DNA from: a bacterium
GTDB lineage: Bacteria > Vulcanimicrobiota > Xenobia > Xenobiales > Xenobiaceae
Length of the DNA stretch: 22,914 nucleotides
Direction: 5' to 3'
Assembly (NCBI GenBank): GCA_017444165.1
Contig: JAFSXH010000095.1
Coordinates: 1-22,914, forward strand
A program made the position numbers and the translations under genes. Of the stretch, positions 15,787 through 22,914 are shown piece by piece (position 1 is the stretch's first letter; each line of letters begins with the position of its first letter). The notes under the pieces are model-generated. The model made no database searches. It was not told where the DNA came from and saw only the letters and a list, made by a program, of their open reading frames with translations.

Positions 15787-17352
15787 TTATTTTGCTTCCG
15801 CACTATCCAAAACGGCCTGACTCACTCCAGTCCTATCCCACCAAACGGAATAAACAAGGATCAAAATTGCCGTCAAAATACCCACACCCGCCATAATATA
15901 CCACAGCCAAGCCACAGGATGGGCTTGATACATCTCTTGAGTTAAGGCGTAAGGATCCAACCCAAAGTTCATCAAAGTTTGAAAAGCTTCACCCTGCTTG
16001 ATAGCCGCTATTTGACTAGCATCCATGAGGTCATGGCTCAAAAGATACTCGCGCGAAAAAACATCTTTAGAGGCCAACATATCGTAAAGGCGCGGAGCCA
16101 CGAAACCTTCTAAAGTAGAACCTATGGCAAAAGACATTTGCGCGAGTCCTAAATACATGGCCTTTTTATCGCTAGAAGCCAAGTGAGTACCCACAAATTC
16201 GCTAAACTTAGGACTGGAGAGCATCTCGCCAACGCTGAAGAGCATAACTGCAAACACACACGCCCAACCAATATGCGAAGTGCCGATCAAAGCCATCGCT
16301 GTGGCGGCCAAAAATGTTCCCAAAGCAATACTGCGCAAGATCTTCATCTTAGAGGATAACCAGGCGAAGAAGAAACAGGTCAGCATAATCATAGCCGCGT
16401 TGATGTTGAGTATACCCTCAGGCAAGACATAACTCTTAGTCTTGTCGAGAATCATCACAAAACCCAACAAACTGTTGTTCACGTCGAACAACTTCGAAAC
16501 ACTGGTGACAATATCACGAGAATCAACCCAATCGCGCACATACAGGGGCAAAATATCGAAGAGGCAGTTGAACATAAAGTAAAAGCCCGTGAATATTGCC
16601 AAAAACGCAAAAAGATGGGGACGCTTTAATTCATTCAGCGTATCGATAGCCAAACTGCGCTGTTTGACGTGCTTTTCTTCCAATTCTTTGAGTCTGGCTA
16701 AACGCTCCTCAAGACCTGGTTCTTTGTAAGTACACAAAAGAATAAAGTTACAAGAGATAATGCCCGCACAAGCTAAAAATACGTGGCTCCATTCCATCTG
16801 ACGCAGAAAGCCAGCCATAACTGGCCCCAAAAAGCCACCAATATTTACCGTCTGGTAAAATATACCCCACGCCATAGAGCTGTTCTCGGGCTTGGTCGTC
16901 TTAGCCAAAGTGCCTTGAATACCAGGCTTAAATATGGCTGTACCAGTAGCTAAGCATATTGCTCCCGCTAGGAAACCATAGAAAGTTGGGAAGAAAGCCA
17001 TTATCAAATAGGCACAGATCTTGACGACCGTCGAGACACCGATCATCAGCTTATAACCGTAACGATCCGCTAAACCACCTACGAAGATAGGAACAAACCC
17101 CTGGAACCCCGACCAGAGCATCAAAATAATACCAAAAGATGCGGCCGTTATACCTAAACCACCCTCAGAAGCAGCCGAAGTGGCATACAGACCAGAGACA
17201 GCCCTAACTCCGTAATAAGCCAATCTTTCGACCATCTCCATGGCCCCAACGACCCAGAAGACGTAACCCAGACTGGCAATAGCCGCAAAAAGTCCTAGTT
17301 GTTTTATATCTGTAGAATTCTTCTTTTCCGTACCAGTCGCCACGTCATCCAA
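15787..17352 (-). CDS. MFS transporter, POT/PTR-like
   Basis: About 521 residues and roughly 12 transmembrane segments with a central cytoplasmic loop (EERLARLKELEEKHVKQRS). The first helix contains MEMVERLAYYG, matching the ExxER..YG signature of proton-coupled oligopeptide (POT/PTR) transporters. GGLADRYGYKLMIG is the MFS loop 2-3 motif, and FYQTVNIGGFLGPVMAGFL resembles the POT signature in the middle of the N-half. The likely role is proton-driven uptake of small peptides or similar solutes. An unusually long loop between helices includes RDIVTSVSKLFDVNNS. The start is uncertain: a TTG at 17350-17352, 8 bases after the preceding stop, or a GTG at 17343. It is last in the HTH/coiled-coil/MFS set. 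Confidence 0.88.
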   Translation of the reverse strand: MDDVATGTEKKNSTDIKQLGLFAAIASLGYVFWVVGAMEMVERLAYYGVRAVSGLYATSAASEGGLGITAASFGIILMLWSGFQGFVPIFVGGLADRYGYKLMIGVSTVVKICAYLIMAFFPTFYGFLAGAICLATGTAIFKPGIQGTLAKTTKPENSSMAWGIFYQTVNIGGFLGPVMAGFLRQMEWSHVFLACAGIISCNFILLCTYKEPGLEERLARLKELEEKHVKQRSLAIDTLNELKRPHLFAFLAIFTGFYFMFNCLFDILPLYVRDWVDSRDIVTSVSKLFDVNNSLLGFVMILDKTKSYVLPEGILNINAAMIMLTCFFFAWLSSKMKILRSIALGTFLAATAMALIGTSHIGWACVFAVMLFSVGEMLSSPKFSEFVGTHLASSDKKAMYLGLAQMSFAIGSTLEGFVAPRLYDMLASKDVFSREYLLSHDLMDASQIAAIKQGEAFQTLMNFGLDPYALTQEMYQAHPVAWLWYIMAGVGILTAILILVYSVWWDRTGVSQAVLDSAEAK

Positions 17353-17360
17353 ACCTCAAA

Positions 17361-19097
17361 TTAGAAATTGTTGCTGCGCCCTTTGAAAAGACGGAAAGCA
17401 CCGCTCTTAGAACCATCATCCTTAACCTTTGGTGCCTCGCCCTTCACCTGTTTAGCTAAAATATCTGACCACTCTTGACGCTCACGCTCGTAAAGCTGTT
17501 TTTGTTCAAATAGCATCTGCTTGGTTCGGTCTAATTCTTCGATCAGACGGACGCGTTCACTATTAGCCTCTTCAAGCAGACGATCTCTATCTGGATCGCC
17601 GGAAGCCGAAGCCAACTCTAGTTGTGCACGAGTCTCAGTTAATTCTAAGCTGAGAGCATCTATTTGGTCTTGCATGCGCAATTGGAGAGCCTCAATATCA
17701 CCATTATCTCCAAACTCCCGACTCTCTTCTATCTCAGCTTGCAGAGCATCATTCTTAGCTTGCAAGGTGTTTATGCGACGTAAAAGTCTGTTCTTCTCCG
17801 ATTCTAAACGAGCAGAAGCCGCCACATTCTCTTTTTCCAGAGCAACTATTCTGGCCTCGCGCTCCTTGAGGGTACTCTTACACTCCTCAAGTTCCTCACT
17901 CGCCTGTTCAATAACTTCTGCACTCTTGAGTTGCAAGGCTTCAGCCTCGGCGTGGAACTTCTCCATCTCTGCCAGACTTTCTTCCAGTTGGCCCTGAACA
18001 GAATCGCGCTCACCTTCTAAATCATCTATACGCCCTCTAGCTTCTTCCAATTGCGCAACTATATTTTCATTTTCGATGCGCAAAGATTCGGCAAGATCTT
18101 CTACATCTTTAATTTTGTCAACTTCAGAAGCTATACTCTCAAGTTCCAAAACTTGAGCTTGGACCGCCTTAACGTTGGTTTCAGCCTGCAAAAGCTCATT
18201 GCGAACTTTCTTTAACTCTTTTTTATCCTGTTCACTCTCATTTTGTAAACTGTCTAATTGCTCATGTAAAATATTATTCTCGTTGATCAATTCTTCTAAA
18301 GAAGCTCTTGCCTCACTGAGTTCCGCATCTATGGCCTCTGAATTAGAATTACCCTCTTCGATTAAAACTTTTTGAGCTTTTAATTTCTTTTCATAAGCAT
18401 CACAATTATTTTGTAATTGATCGCGCTCCCTAGAGAGAACATCTACATATTCTACAATTTTTTCTACAAAATCTTCATCACTGAGATTTTCCGAATCCAC
18501 ATATTCGCGTAAAGCATCCAAACGATTTAAAACGGAACTATCACTATTGACAGAACTGTTTTCTGCATGTTCAGCTACATAACGCTCATGTTCAGAACAA
18601 ATGTCACTATATTTTTTTTGTAAGATGTCATAATTCTGCTGTAATTTTTGCAAACTCTCAGTATCACTTCCCTGAGAAGTAACAGCCGAACCTTCAGTAC
18701 TTATGCTACTTACAACAGCTCTCAAATCGCTAAGACTCTGTTCATTTCGAGATAAATTTTCCAGCAGACTGTCTAGTTTTTCTTCCAAATGAGCTACAAC
18801 TTTATCTACATTGGCATGGATAGGAAGCGAAGTCGGCTTAGAAGCTTTCTCACTCTTGCTGACAAATTCATTGAATGACTTTAAGAGACGAACTTGGGAG
18901 CGCATCAAAGGATCGAGGGCCTTCTCCAACAATCTAGTGAACTCTTCAGTTCTATCCTGAGCGACAACCTCACTTTTTTTAGATATATCTTCAGCGGGAG
19001 CTAATGCTCTTTCCATGTTAGCATAGCGCAAGCTGATCTCATAATCATCCAGCTTCTGCTCGTACATAGAATAATAATCGATAGCAATTGAGGACAA
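17361..19097 (-). CDS. Long coiled-coil protein of unknown function
   Basis: 578 residues from a TTG at 19095-19097 that directly follows the previous stop; an ATG at 19067 would remove 10 residues. After a short N-terminal region (YYSMYEQKLDDYEISLRYAN), nearly the whole chain from about 95 to 550 is acidic heptad coiled coil rich in Glu, Leu, Gln and Ala. Examples are LEEARGRIDDLEGERDSVQG and LHEQLDSLQNESEQDKKEL. There are no SMC-type ATPase motifs, no signal peptide and no membrane helix. It ends in a basic Gly/Phe tail (SGAFRLFKGRSNNF). Its place between a small HTH protein and a transporter suggests a cytoplasmic scaffold or DNA/envelope organiser, but nothing in the sequence fixes this. 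Confidence 0.85.
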   Translation of the reverse strand: MSSIAIDYYSMYEQKLDDYEISLRYANMERALAPAEDISKKSEVVAQDRTEEFTRLLEKALDPLMRSQVRLLKSFNEFVSKSEKASKPTSLPIHANVDKVVAHLEEKLDSLLENLSRNEQSLSDLRAVVSSISTEGSAVTSQGSDTESLQKLQQNYDILQKKYSDICSEHERYVAEHAENSSVNSDSSVLNRLDALREYVDSENLSDEDFVEKIVEYVDVLSRERDQLQNNCDAYEKKLKAQKVLIEEGNSNSEAIDAELSEARASLEELINENNILHEQLDSLQNESEQDKKELKKVRNELLQAETNVKAVQAQVLELESIASEVDKIKDVEDLAESLRIENENIVAQLEEARGRIDDLEGERDSVQGQLEESLAEMEKFHAEAEALQLKSAEVIEQASEELEECKSTLKEREARIVALEKENVAASARLESEKNRLLRRINTLQAKNDALQAEIEESREFGDNGDIEALQLRMQDQIDALSLELTETRAQLELASASGDPDRDRLLEEANSERVRLIEELDRTKQMLFEQKQLYERERQEWSDILAKQVKGEAPKVKDDGSKSGAFRLFKGRSNNF

Positions 19098-19478
19098 TTA
19101 ACTGTCGTTATTCAAAACTAAGCTTTGCTCAACATCCTGGTTGAATTCTTCATCGACAGCTCTATTTTTGTCTACAACCGCTGTAGCTGCCGAAACTGCA
19201 GCAGCCAAATTTCTCGCGCCAGCCTTGGCGGCCACAGAAGGAGGAGCGAAAGTCAAATCCTGCTCTGTAAGTTCACTTACACTTCGCTCAGCGACTTCAC
19301 CATCGCTTTCGGCAACCCCGTATTCATCCATTAAACGTTTTACATCATTGTTGCGCAGGACAACCTCACCCGCCCTCCTAGAGGCAGTCAACTTGCCCGC
19401 AGAGATCCATTCACGAATAGTGTCAGCTTCAACACCAATTAGACTCGAAACTTCTTCAACAGAATAAAACTTAGACAT
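19098..19478 (-). CDS. Small MerR/excisionase-type HTH protein
   Basis: 126 residues. The first 55 residues are a MerR-like or excisionase-like winged HTH: FYSVEEVSSLIGVEADTIRE, then WISAGKLTASRRAGEVVLRN, then NDVKRLMDEYG. This is the BldC/HTH_17 pattern, in which the domain binds DNA without an effector domain. The remaining 70 residues are Ala/Glu-rich and probably flexible (AAKAGARNLAAAVSAATAVV). The SD GGGAG lies 4-8 bases before the ATG at 19476-19478. The coiled-coil gene starts immediately after its stop (TAATTG), so coupled expression is likely. It could regulate its own operon or target the coiled-coil partner to DNA; both are inference. Confidence 0.85.
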   Translation of the reverse strand: MSKFYSVEEVSSLIGVEADTIREWISAGKLTASRRAGEVVLRNNDVKRLMDEYGVAESDGEVAERSVSELTEQDLTFAPPSVAAKAGARNLAAAVSAATAVVDKNRAVDEEFNQDVEQSLVLNNDS

Positions 19479-19782
19479 TTGGCTCCCGTTCTTCAGTGTT
19501 ATTTTTTTTCCTACACTTAATAGATTTCACGTCACAATTGCAAATGATTAACATTAAAAAATAATTTTGACTTTTGGAAAAACAGACCTCTTTAATTCGT
19601 AATTCACAGTGCGCAATTGACAATTGTGAATTAATTACTTCTTTTCAAAATAATTGCACACTCCAAACTCCACACTCCAAACTCCACACTACTCATAGAC
19701 GAAGTTTGACCTCTTGCGTAAAAAGGAAGAAATTCAACAAAATAAAAACAGCGTGCGATATTGATCGAAAGAAGTAAGTAAA
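19479..19782. other. Divergent intergenic region with repeat copy B
   Basis: This gap of about 300 bases separates the HTH operon from the lipoprotein operon. It carries the inverted-repeat element at 19606-19694. A 67-codon frame here is made of repeat sequence and is not believed. No strong promoter could be picked for either side. GAAAGAAG a few bases upstream of the ATG at 19783 may serve as a weak SD. Confidence 0.6.
19606..19694. repeat. Dispersed inverted-repeat element, copy B, with 14-base tandem repeat
   Basis: The core at 19626-19658 (GAATTAATTACTTCTTTT, then CAAAATAATTGCA) matches copy A at 15651-15684 closely. The flank GTGCGCAATT pairs with AATTGCACAC with one mismatch, as the longer stem of copy A does. 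The right end holds CACACTCCAAACTC twice (19657-19670, 19671-19684) plus a partial third unit (19685-19694). Confidence 0.7.
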
Positions 19783-20355
19783 ATGAAAAAGTCTCTAATA
19801 ACCTTAGCCATCACCTCTTTAATCTTGTCTGCTGTAAGTTGCGCTCCCAAGGAAGAACCTAACCTAACTCCGCCAACTGAAAGTTACTTTAAATTGACAG
19901 AACAAATTCCCCAACGTTACGATAAGACTAGAGGTTTAGCTCTCTATGGCGATTATATAATTAAAGTACATGAGCTTATGCCTAAACCCAGTGAAAATAA
20001 GGACGAAAAAGATTCACAACAAGATACTCTAAAATTCTTCCTTATGCTCAATCAAAAATTACCCAACGAAGCAATTTTAATAAAAGCCCCCCAAGCACTT
20101 CCCGAACGGGTTGTAAAAGAGATGAGAAGTGCCTCAATTGTTGTCAATGGCCCCACAAAGTATATCAATTGCCCTGACTTAGACAAATACGTAAAAGATA
20201 ATTTAGGAGCCGACCTAGCTAAAAATTCCTCAGGTGCATTAGCCTACATCGAAGCCGAAGAGCCTTTTGATTTAAATTTGCCTGAAGAAGAGTCCCAAGA
20301 TTTGCCAGAATCAACCCAAGAGCCAACTGCCGATGAATCGCAGGAGGAGAAGTAA
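19783..20355 (+). CDS. Putative lipoprotein
   Basis: 190 residues. The leader MKKSLITLAITSLILSAVSC ends in a lipobox-like SAVSC, so Cys20 is the likely lipidated residue. The mature part begins with APKEEPNLTPPTES. It has a small domain of about 100 residues (YGDYIIKVHELMPK, LKFFLMLNQKLPNEAILIKA, ERVVKEMRSASIVVNGPTKY) and ends in an acidic Glu/Pro/Gln tail (LPEEESQDLPESTQ). I do not recognise the family. The SD of the next gene is embedded in its last codons and the next ATG comes one base after its stop, so the two are surely co-expressed. A membrane-anchored partner of the FlhA-C-like protein is conceivable but unproven. Confidence 0.82.
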   Translation: MKKSLITLAITSLILSAVSCAPKEEPNLTPPTESYFKLTEQIPQRYDKTRGLALYGDYIIKVHELMPKPSENKDEKDSQQDTLKFFLMLNQKLPNEAILIKAPQALPERVVKEMRSASIVVNGPTKYINCPDLDKYVKDNLGADLAKNSSGALAYIEAEEPFDLNLPEEESQDLPESTQEPTADESQEEK

Positions 20356-20356
20356 G

Positions 20357-21760
20357 ATGGCCCCTTCTAAAATTAACGAGAACAAAATCTGTTTAAATGT
20401 CCTCAATACCGAAGATTTAACCGCTCCTTTCGCTCCCTGGAAGCGCGAAGATCGCGGCCAACAGGTCTACATCAAACTCACCAAAGAGGGAGAGAGCGTT
20501 TTGCTCTTTGTAGGTGAGAATTGCGTTTTAGACGCTTCTATGCAACAGACTTTAATGCGTCTCACCAATGACGGTTGGACAATTGCTGGTGAATTGACCC
20601 TATCCTTCGATGGTTTTCAAGAGCCTGGGATAGATCCTTACGTCTATCAAGATCCCATAACTTTAGAACTAGGTTGTGGCCTTTTGCCGCTGGTCGATCC
20701 TCAGTACAATGCTCCCCTAACTTTGGCTATGCCAAAATTGCGCGATGAGATAGCTAAAGAGTCTGGTTTAGTCCCCGCAGGCGTACACATTAAGGATAAT
20801 TTAAATCTCGAACGTTCCCAATATCTAATTTACTTGCATAATTCCCCAGTAGCTTCTGGTGAAATATTTTTAGATCGCTTTTTAGCTATAGGATCATTCG
20901 AACAACTCTCCGACTTAGAAGGTTGGGCTACAGTAGAGCCTACTTATCGAGTAAAAGCCAAGTGGATCGAAGAAAAGAATCGCGAGAAAGCCGAGAGTAT
21001 GGGTTGTATGTTGGCTGGTCCCTTGCAAGTACTTTTAACCCACATAAAGAGCGTTATGCTGCAAGCCGCTCCTGAGCTTTTGGGTTTACAAGATACTTTC
21101 AATTTGATCTCCAGACTCCAAGTTACCCATCCTGTGGTGGTGGAAGATTTTCTCAACAATAGAAAAAATCTGCGTTGCTTGCGTAAAATACTGCAAAATC
21201 TCTTGCGCGAAGAGGTAGCTCTAAATAATTTAGTTACCATTTTGGAGACTATCGGCGACAATTTAGAGAACATTGATAATATCGACAAGATCACTGAAGA
21301 GTGCCGCCTGTCTCTAGCTAGACAGATATGCAGTAAGAAGCTCAATGCTAACGGTGAACTTTTAGCCATTATTACAGGAACAAAATTGGAAAAAGCTTTA
21401 AGAGAATTGCAAGAGCTCTCCGATCCTGAAAAAGACCCCGAAGGCAAATTTGAAGAGTTAGCCGACAAGGTAGTCAATCAATTGCGCCAGGCCCTGCATG
21501 ATGCTAACAATCCACCCGCCATCATTACAATCGACAAATTGCGCCGCTTTTTGACGAAGCTCATACATCAGGCTATTCCTGGTGTCAGTGTACTTTCCAA
21601 TAACGAAGTCGCCCTAAGTCGCGTAAAATTGATCGTCAACGGTACCGCAGAATTGAAGGATGAAAAAAAAGCTGAGACTCCCCCAGCGGAAGAGACCAGT
21701 AACAAAGAATCTAAGGAATCGAAAAAGAGTGAAGGCTTGTTAGGGTTATTCAAAAAGTGA
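20357..21760 (+). CDS. Stand-alone FlhA/SctV cytoplasmic-domain homologue (FHIPEP family, no membrane domain)
   Basis: 467 residues from the ATG at 20357, which has AGGAGGAG before it. Residues of about 100-430 follow the C-terminal cytoplasmic domain of the type III export gate proteins FlhA/SctV. LELGCGLLPLVDP aligns with their 'LEVGYGLIPLVD'. VHIKDNLNLERSQYLIYL, WIEEKNREKAESMG, VLLTHIKSVMLQAAPELLG, ILQNLLREEVALNNLVTILE and ITIDKLRRFLTKLI...VLSNNEV match the remaining conserved blocks in order. The eight membrane helices and the FHIPEP loop that normally precede this domain are missing. In their place is a 95-residue beta-rich segment (QQVYIKLTKEGESVLLFVGE). The C-terminus is a charged tail ending GLLGLFKK. 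No other flagellar or type III gene is in view. The role is unknown; it may be an exaptation of the ring-forming or chaperone-binding domain. Confidence 0.85.
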   Translation: MAPSKINENKICLNVLNTEDLTAPFAPWKREDRGQQVYIKLTKEGESVLLFVGENCVLDASMQQTLMRLTNDGWTIAGELTLSFDGFQEPGIDPYVYQDPITLELGCGLLPLVDPQYNAPLTLAMPKLRDEIAKESGLVPAGVHIKDNLNLERSQYLIYLHNSPVASGEIFLDRFLAIGSFEQLSDLEGWATVEPTYRVKAKWIEEKNREKAESMGCMLAGPLQVLLTHIKSVMLQAAPELLGLQDTFNLISRLQVTHPVVVEDFLNNRKNLRCLRKILQNLLREEVALNNLVTILETIGDNLENIDNIDKITEECRLSLARQICSKKLNANGELLAIITGTKLEKALRELQELSDPEKDPEGKFEELADKVVNQLRQALHDANNPPAIITIDKLRRFLTKLIHQAIPGVSVLSNNEVALSRVKLIVNGTAELKDEKKAETPPAEETSNKESKESKKSEGLLGLFKK

Positions 21761-22809
21761 AAAATGCCATTTACATAATTTCAGCCCTGTTGTTATCTAT
21801 AGCCCACAGCTATTTACAACAAGGTGCGTTGGCTGGTTCCTCCCCGAGCATAGATGGCTGGTTCCTCTGCATCTACCCATTGATATTCGTACTTGTCGGT
21901 CTAGGGGTGGATAGGTTCAATTACAATAGTCTCTTTTCTATTGCTGGCGGTTTTATAATCCTCTCATCTATAGCTTTTGACGACAGTCCACAGGTATTTT
22001 ACTATACAAATCTGCTAGGATTGAGTTTAATTGTCGTAAGTTCGGCTGTTGAGGTGAGGAGCAATTCTCCGCAAAAGTGTCTGCCCTTAGCCTTCTATCT
22101 GGCCGCCCTCGTCCTAGGCCAATCTTGGGGACGAGGCCTTTACAATCAAGGGCTCCCCTCCCTTTGGCCGCTTCTATTTTTGATTGTGGCCATTTTAGGC
22201 TTGTCTGTCTACCAATACAGACAAGAGGGAACTTTCCGCTCTAAGAGTACAGAAGCAGTTCCTCTCGCTTTAAATGCAAAAAAGATCTGCGTTCTGTCCT
22301 TAATTTTGATGGCAGTCTGGCTGCAGGCCTTCCTAGTGGGCTATCCCTATGAGGAGATAAATATTTTCAGTCTCATATTCGGCGATCTCGCTTTTGCAGT
22401 GGGAATAATTGCTGGCGGTTGGCTAGCTGACAAGGTCGGCATTATGAAGCCAGTATTGTTGTCTCTTTTATTGCTACTAGTGATCTCCAGTTGGTCCAGC
22501 CTCTTCTTACTGGCTAAATTTTTAACAGGCCTCTACGTACCGATAACTTTGCATATATTCTTCAAAATTCTGTATAATCGATACGGATTAGCTTTCGCAC
22601 TCTTCTATCTGCTCTTGACTTTGGGACAAATTTTCTGTCCAGAACTAAAAGGGAATATATTGCTATTTAATGTTCGCTGGTATGTCCTGGTAGCTCTTGC
22701 TTCGTCATACGGAGCTTTGTACATATCCTACGATATAATCAACCCTATTGATCAGACCTCACCTAGAGCGACACAAAAAGAGATAATCAATGAACACAAG
22801 ATCTGTTGA
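21757..22809 (+). CDS. Polytopic membrane protein, MFS-like
   Basis: 350 residues starting at a GTG that overlaps the previous stop (GTGA, 21757-21760). About 10-11 hydrophobic helices are visible. LVGLGVDRFNYNSLFSIAGG and GIIAGGWLADKVGIMKPVLL resemble the two loop 2-3 motifs of the MFS N- and C-halves (G...D+.G/R), separated by a soluble linker near 155-175 (QYRQEGTFRSKSTE). At 350 residues it is shorter than normal MFS carriers. Charged residues within helices are few, so it may not be an active carrier. It ends in a short cytoplasmic tail. Overlap with the FlhA-C-like gene implies coupled translation and possibly a complex. An MFS-like fold is probable; the substrate and function are unknown. 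Confidence 0.82.
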   Translation: MKNAIYIISALLLSIAHSYLQQGALAGSSPSIDGWFLCIYPLIFVLVGLGVDRFNYNSLFSIAGGFIILSSIAFDDSPQVFYYTNLLGLSLIVVSSAVEVRSNSPQKCLPLAFYLAALVLGQSWGRGLYNQGLPSLWPLLFLIVAILGLSVYQYRQEGTFRSKSTEAVPLALNAKKICVLSLILMAVWLQAFLVGYPYEEINIFSLIFGDLAFAVGIIAGGWLADKVGIMKPVLLSLLLLLVISSWSSLFLLAKFLTGLYVPITLHIFFKILYNRYGLAFALFYLLLTLGQIFCPELKGNILLFNVRWYVLVALASSYGALYISYDIINPIDQTSPRATQKEIINEHKIC

Positions 22810-22838
22810 AGGAAATTAATTTTTAAATTCAAATGTTC

Positions 22839-22867
22839 TTCGCACAAAAGTAATGATAAGTATCATC
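22839..22867 (+). promoter_or_regulatory. Promoter with Fur-like palindromic operator
   Basis: TTCGCA (22839-22844), a 16-base spacer and TATCAT (22861-22866) form a plausible sigma-70 promoter about 30 bases upstream of the next ATG. A palindrome, ATGATA-AG-TATCAT (22853-22866), overlaps the -10. The 19 bases at 22849-22867 match the E. coli Fur box consensus at 14 positions by my count. Metal-responsive repression of the downstream gene is an inference. Confidence 0.35.
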
Positions 22868-22897
22868 GGTTCCATTTTATTAGAGAGGAATTTATTT

Positions 22898-22914
22898 ATG
22901 AAGAGAGAGAGAGA
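22898..22914 (+). CDS. Start of a gene cut by the window edge, beginning with a (GA)n tract
   Basis: The ATG at 22898-22900 has a good SD (GAGAGGAA, 22883-22890) and continues as AA followed by at least six GA units to the last base. Only Met-Lys-Arg-Glu-Arg can be read. The start resembles the basic leader of the prepilin gene at 15052. The product is unknown. Confidence 0.55.

Noticed and set aside
17521..17997. A 158-codon frame antisense to the coiled-coil gene
   Set aside because: Ser/Arg-rich complement of Glu/Leu heptads, a typical shadow.
19657..19694. CRISPR-like tandem units
   Set aside because: The 14-base units are adjacent without spacers and belong to the dispersed repeat, so this is not a CRISPR array.
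19574..19777. A 67-codon frame in the divergent intergenic region
   Set aside because: It is formed by the dispersed repeat and the 14-base tandem units, with no SD.
20944..21477. A 177-codon frame antisense to the FlhA-C homologue
   Set aside because: Ser-rich complement of a well-supported coding sequence, with no start signal.

Overview
The window is a stretch of chromosome from an AT-rich bacterium with a signal-peptide, lipoprotein and type IV pilin-like export repertoire. I cannot assign it to a phylum. The combination of tandem GspG-like domains, several unusual pseudopilins, a BTAD-type regulator and housekeeping genes suggests an uncultured candidate-phylum lineage, but that is a guess. 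Many start codons are TTG or GTG. Strong Shine-Dalgarno (SD) sequences (GGAGG-type) are seen at many, but not all, starts.

Layout. (1) 1-4651, minus strand: a macromolecular-synthesis cluster, dnaG -> rpoD -> a secreted protein with two GspG-like repeats -> an acidic protein cut by the window edge. The primary sigma factor carries an extra segment of about 35-40 residues in sigma region 3. (2) 4702-7314: a small membrane protein convergent with an RsuA/RluB-type pseudouridine synthase, then a Fic-domain protein with a variant active-site motif (GNSR instead of GNGR). (3) 7566-8114: an exported Cys-rich protein with DnaJ-type zinc-finger repeats. (4) 8270-11158, minus strand: a promoter with a perfect TTGACA -35, followed by a 57-residue two-helix membrane protein, a NodB-type polysaccharide deacetylase and mutL. 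(5) 11313-15624: a pseudopilin locus. Three minus-strand genes encode a PilX-like protein with a long N-terminal extension, a PulJ-like protein and a pilin/beta-propeller fusion. They diverge from a SARP/BTAD-like regulator, which is followed by a plus-strand prepilin whose start region contains a (GA)6 tract and may be phase-variable. (6) 15787-19478, minus strand: an HTH protein, a long coiled-coil protein and a POT-like MFS transporter, probably one operon. (7) 19783-22809, plus strand: a lipoprotein, a soluble protein homologous to the cytoplasmic domain of the type III export gate protein FlhA/SctV but without its membrane domain, and a polytopic membrane protein, tightly spaced. (8) 22839-22914: a promoter with a Fur-like palindrome and the first codons of another gene, which also begins with a (GA)n tract.

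Two copies of a dispersed inverted-repeat element of about 80-90 bp lie at 15628-15708 and 19606-19694. The most interesting items are the stand-alone FlhA-C homologue and its partners, the possible GA-repeat contingency switch in front of a prepilin, the pilin/beta-propeller fusion, the sigma-factor insertion and the overlooked small membrane protein.
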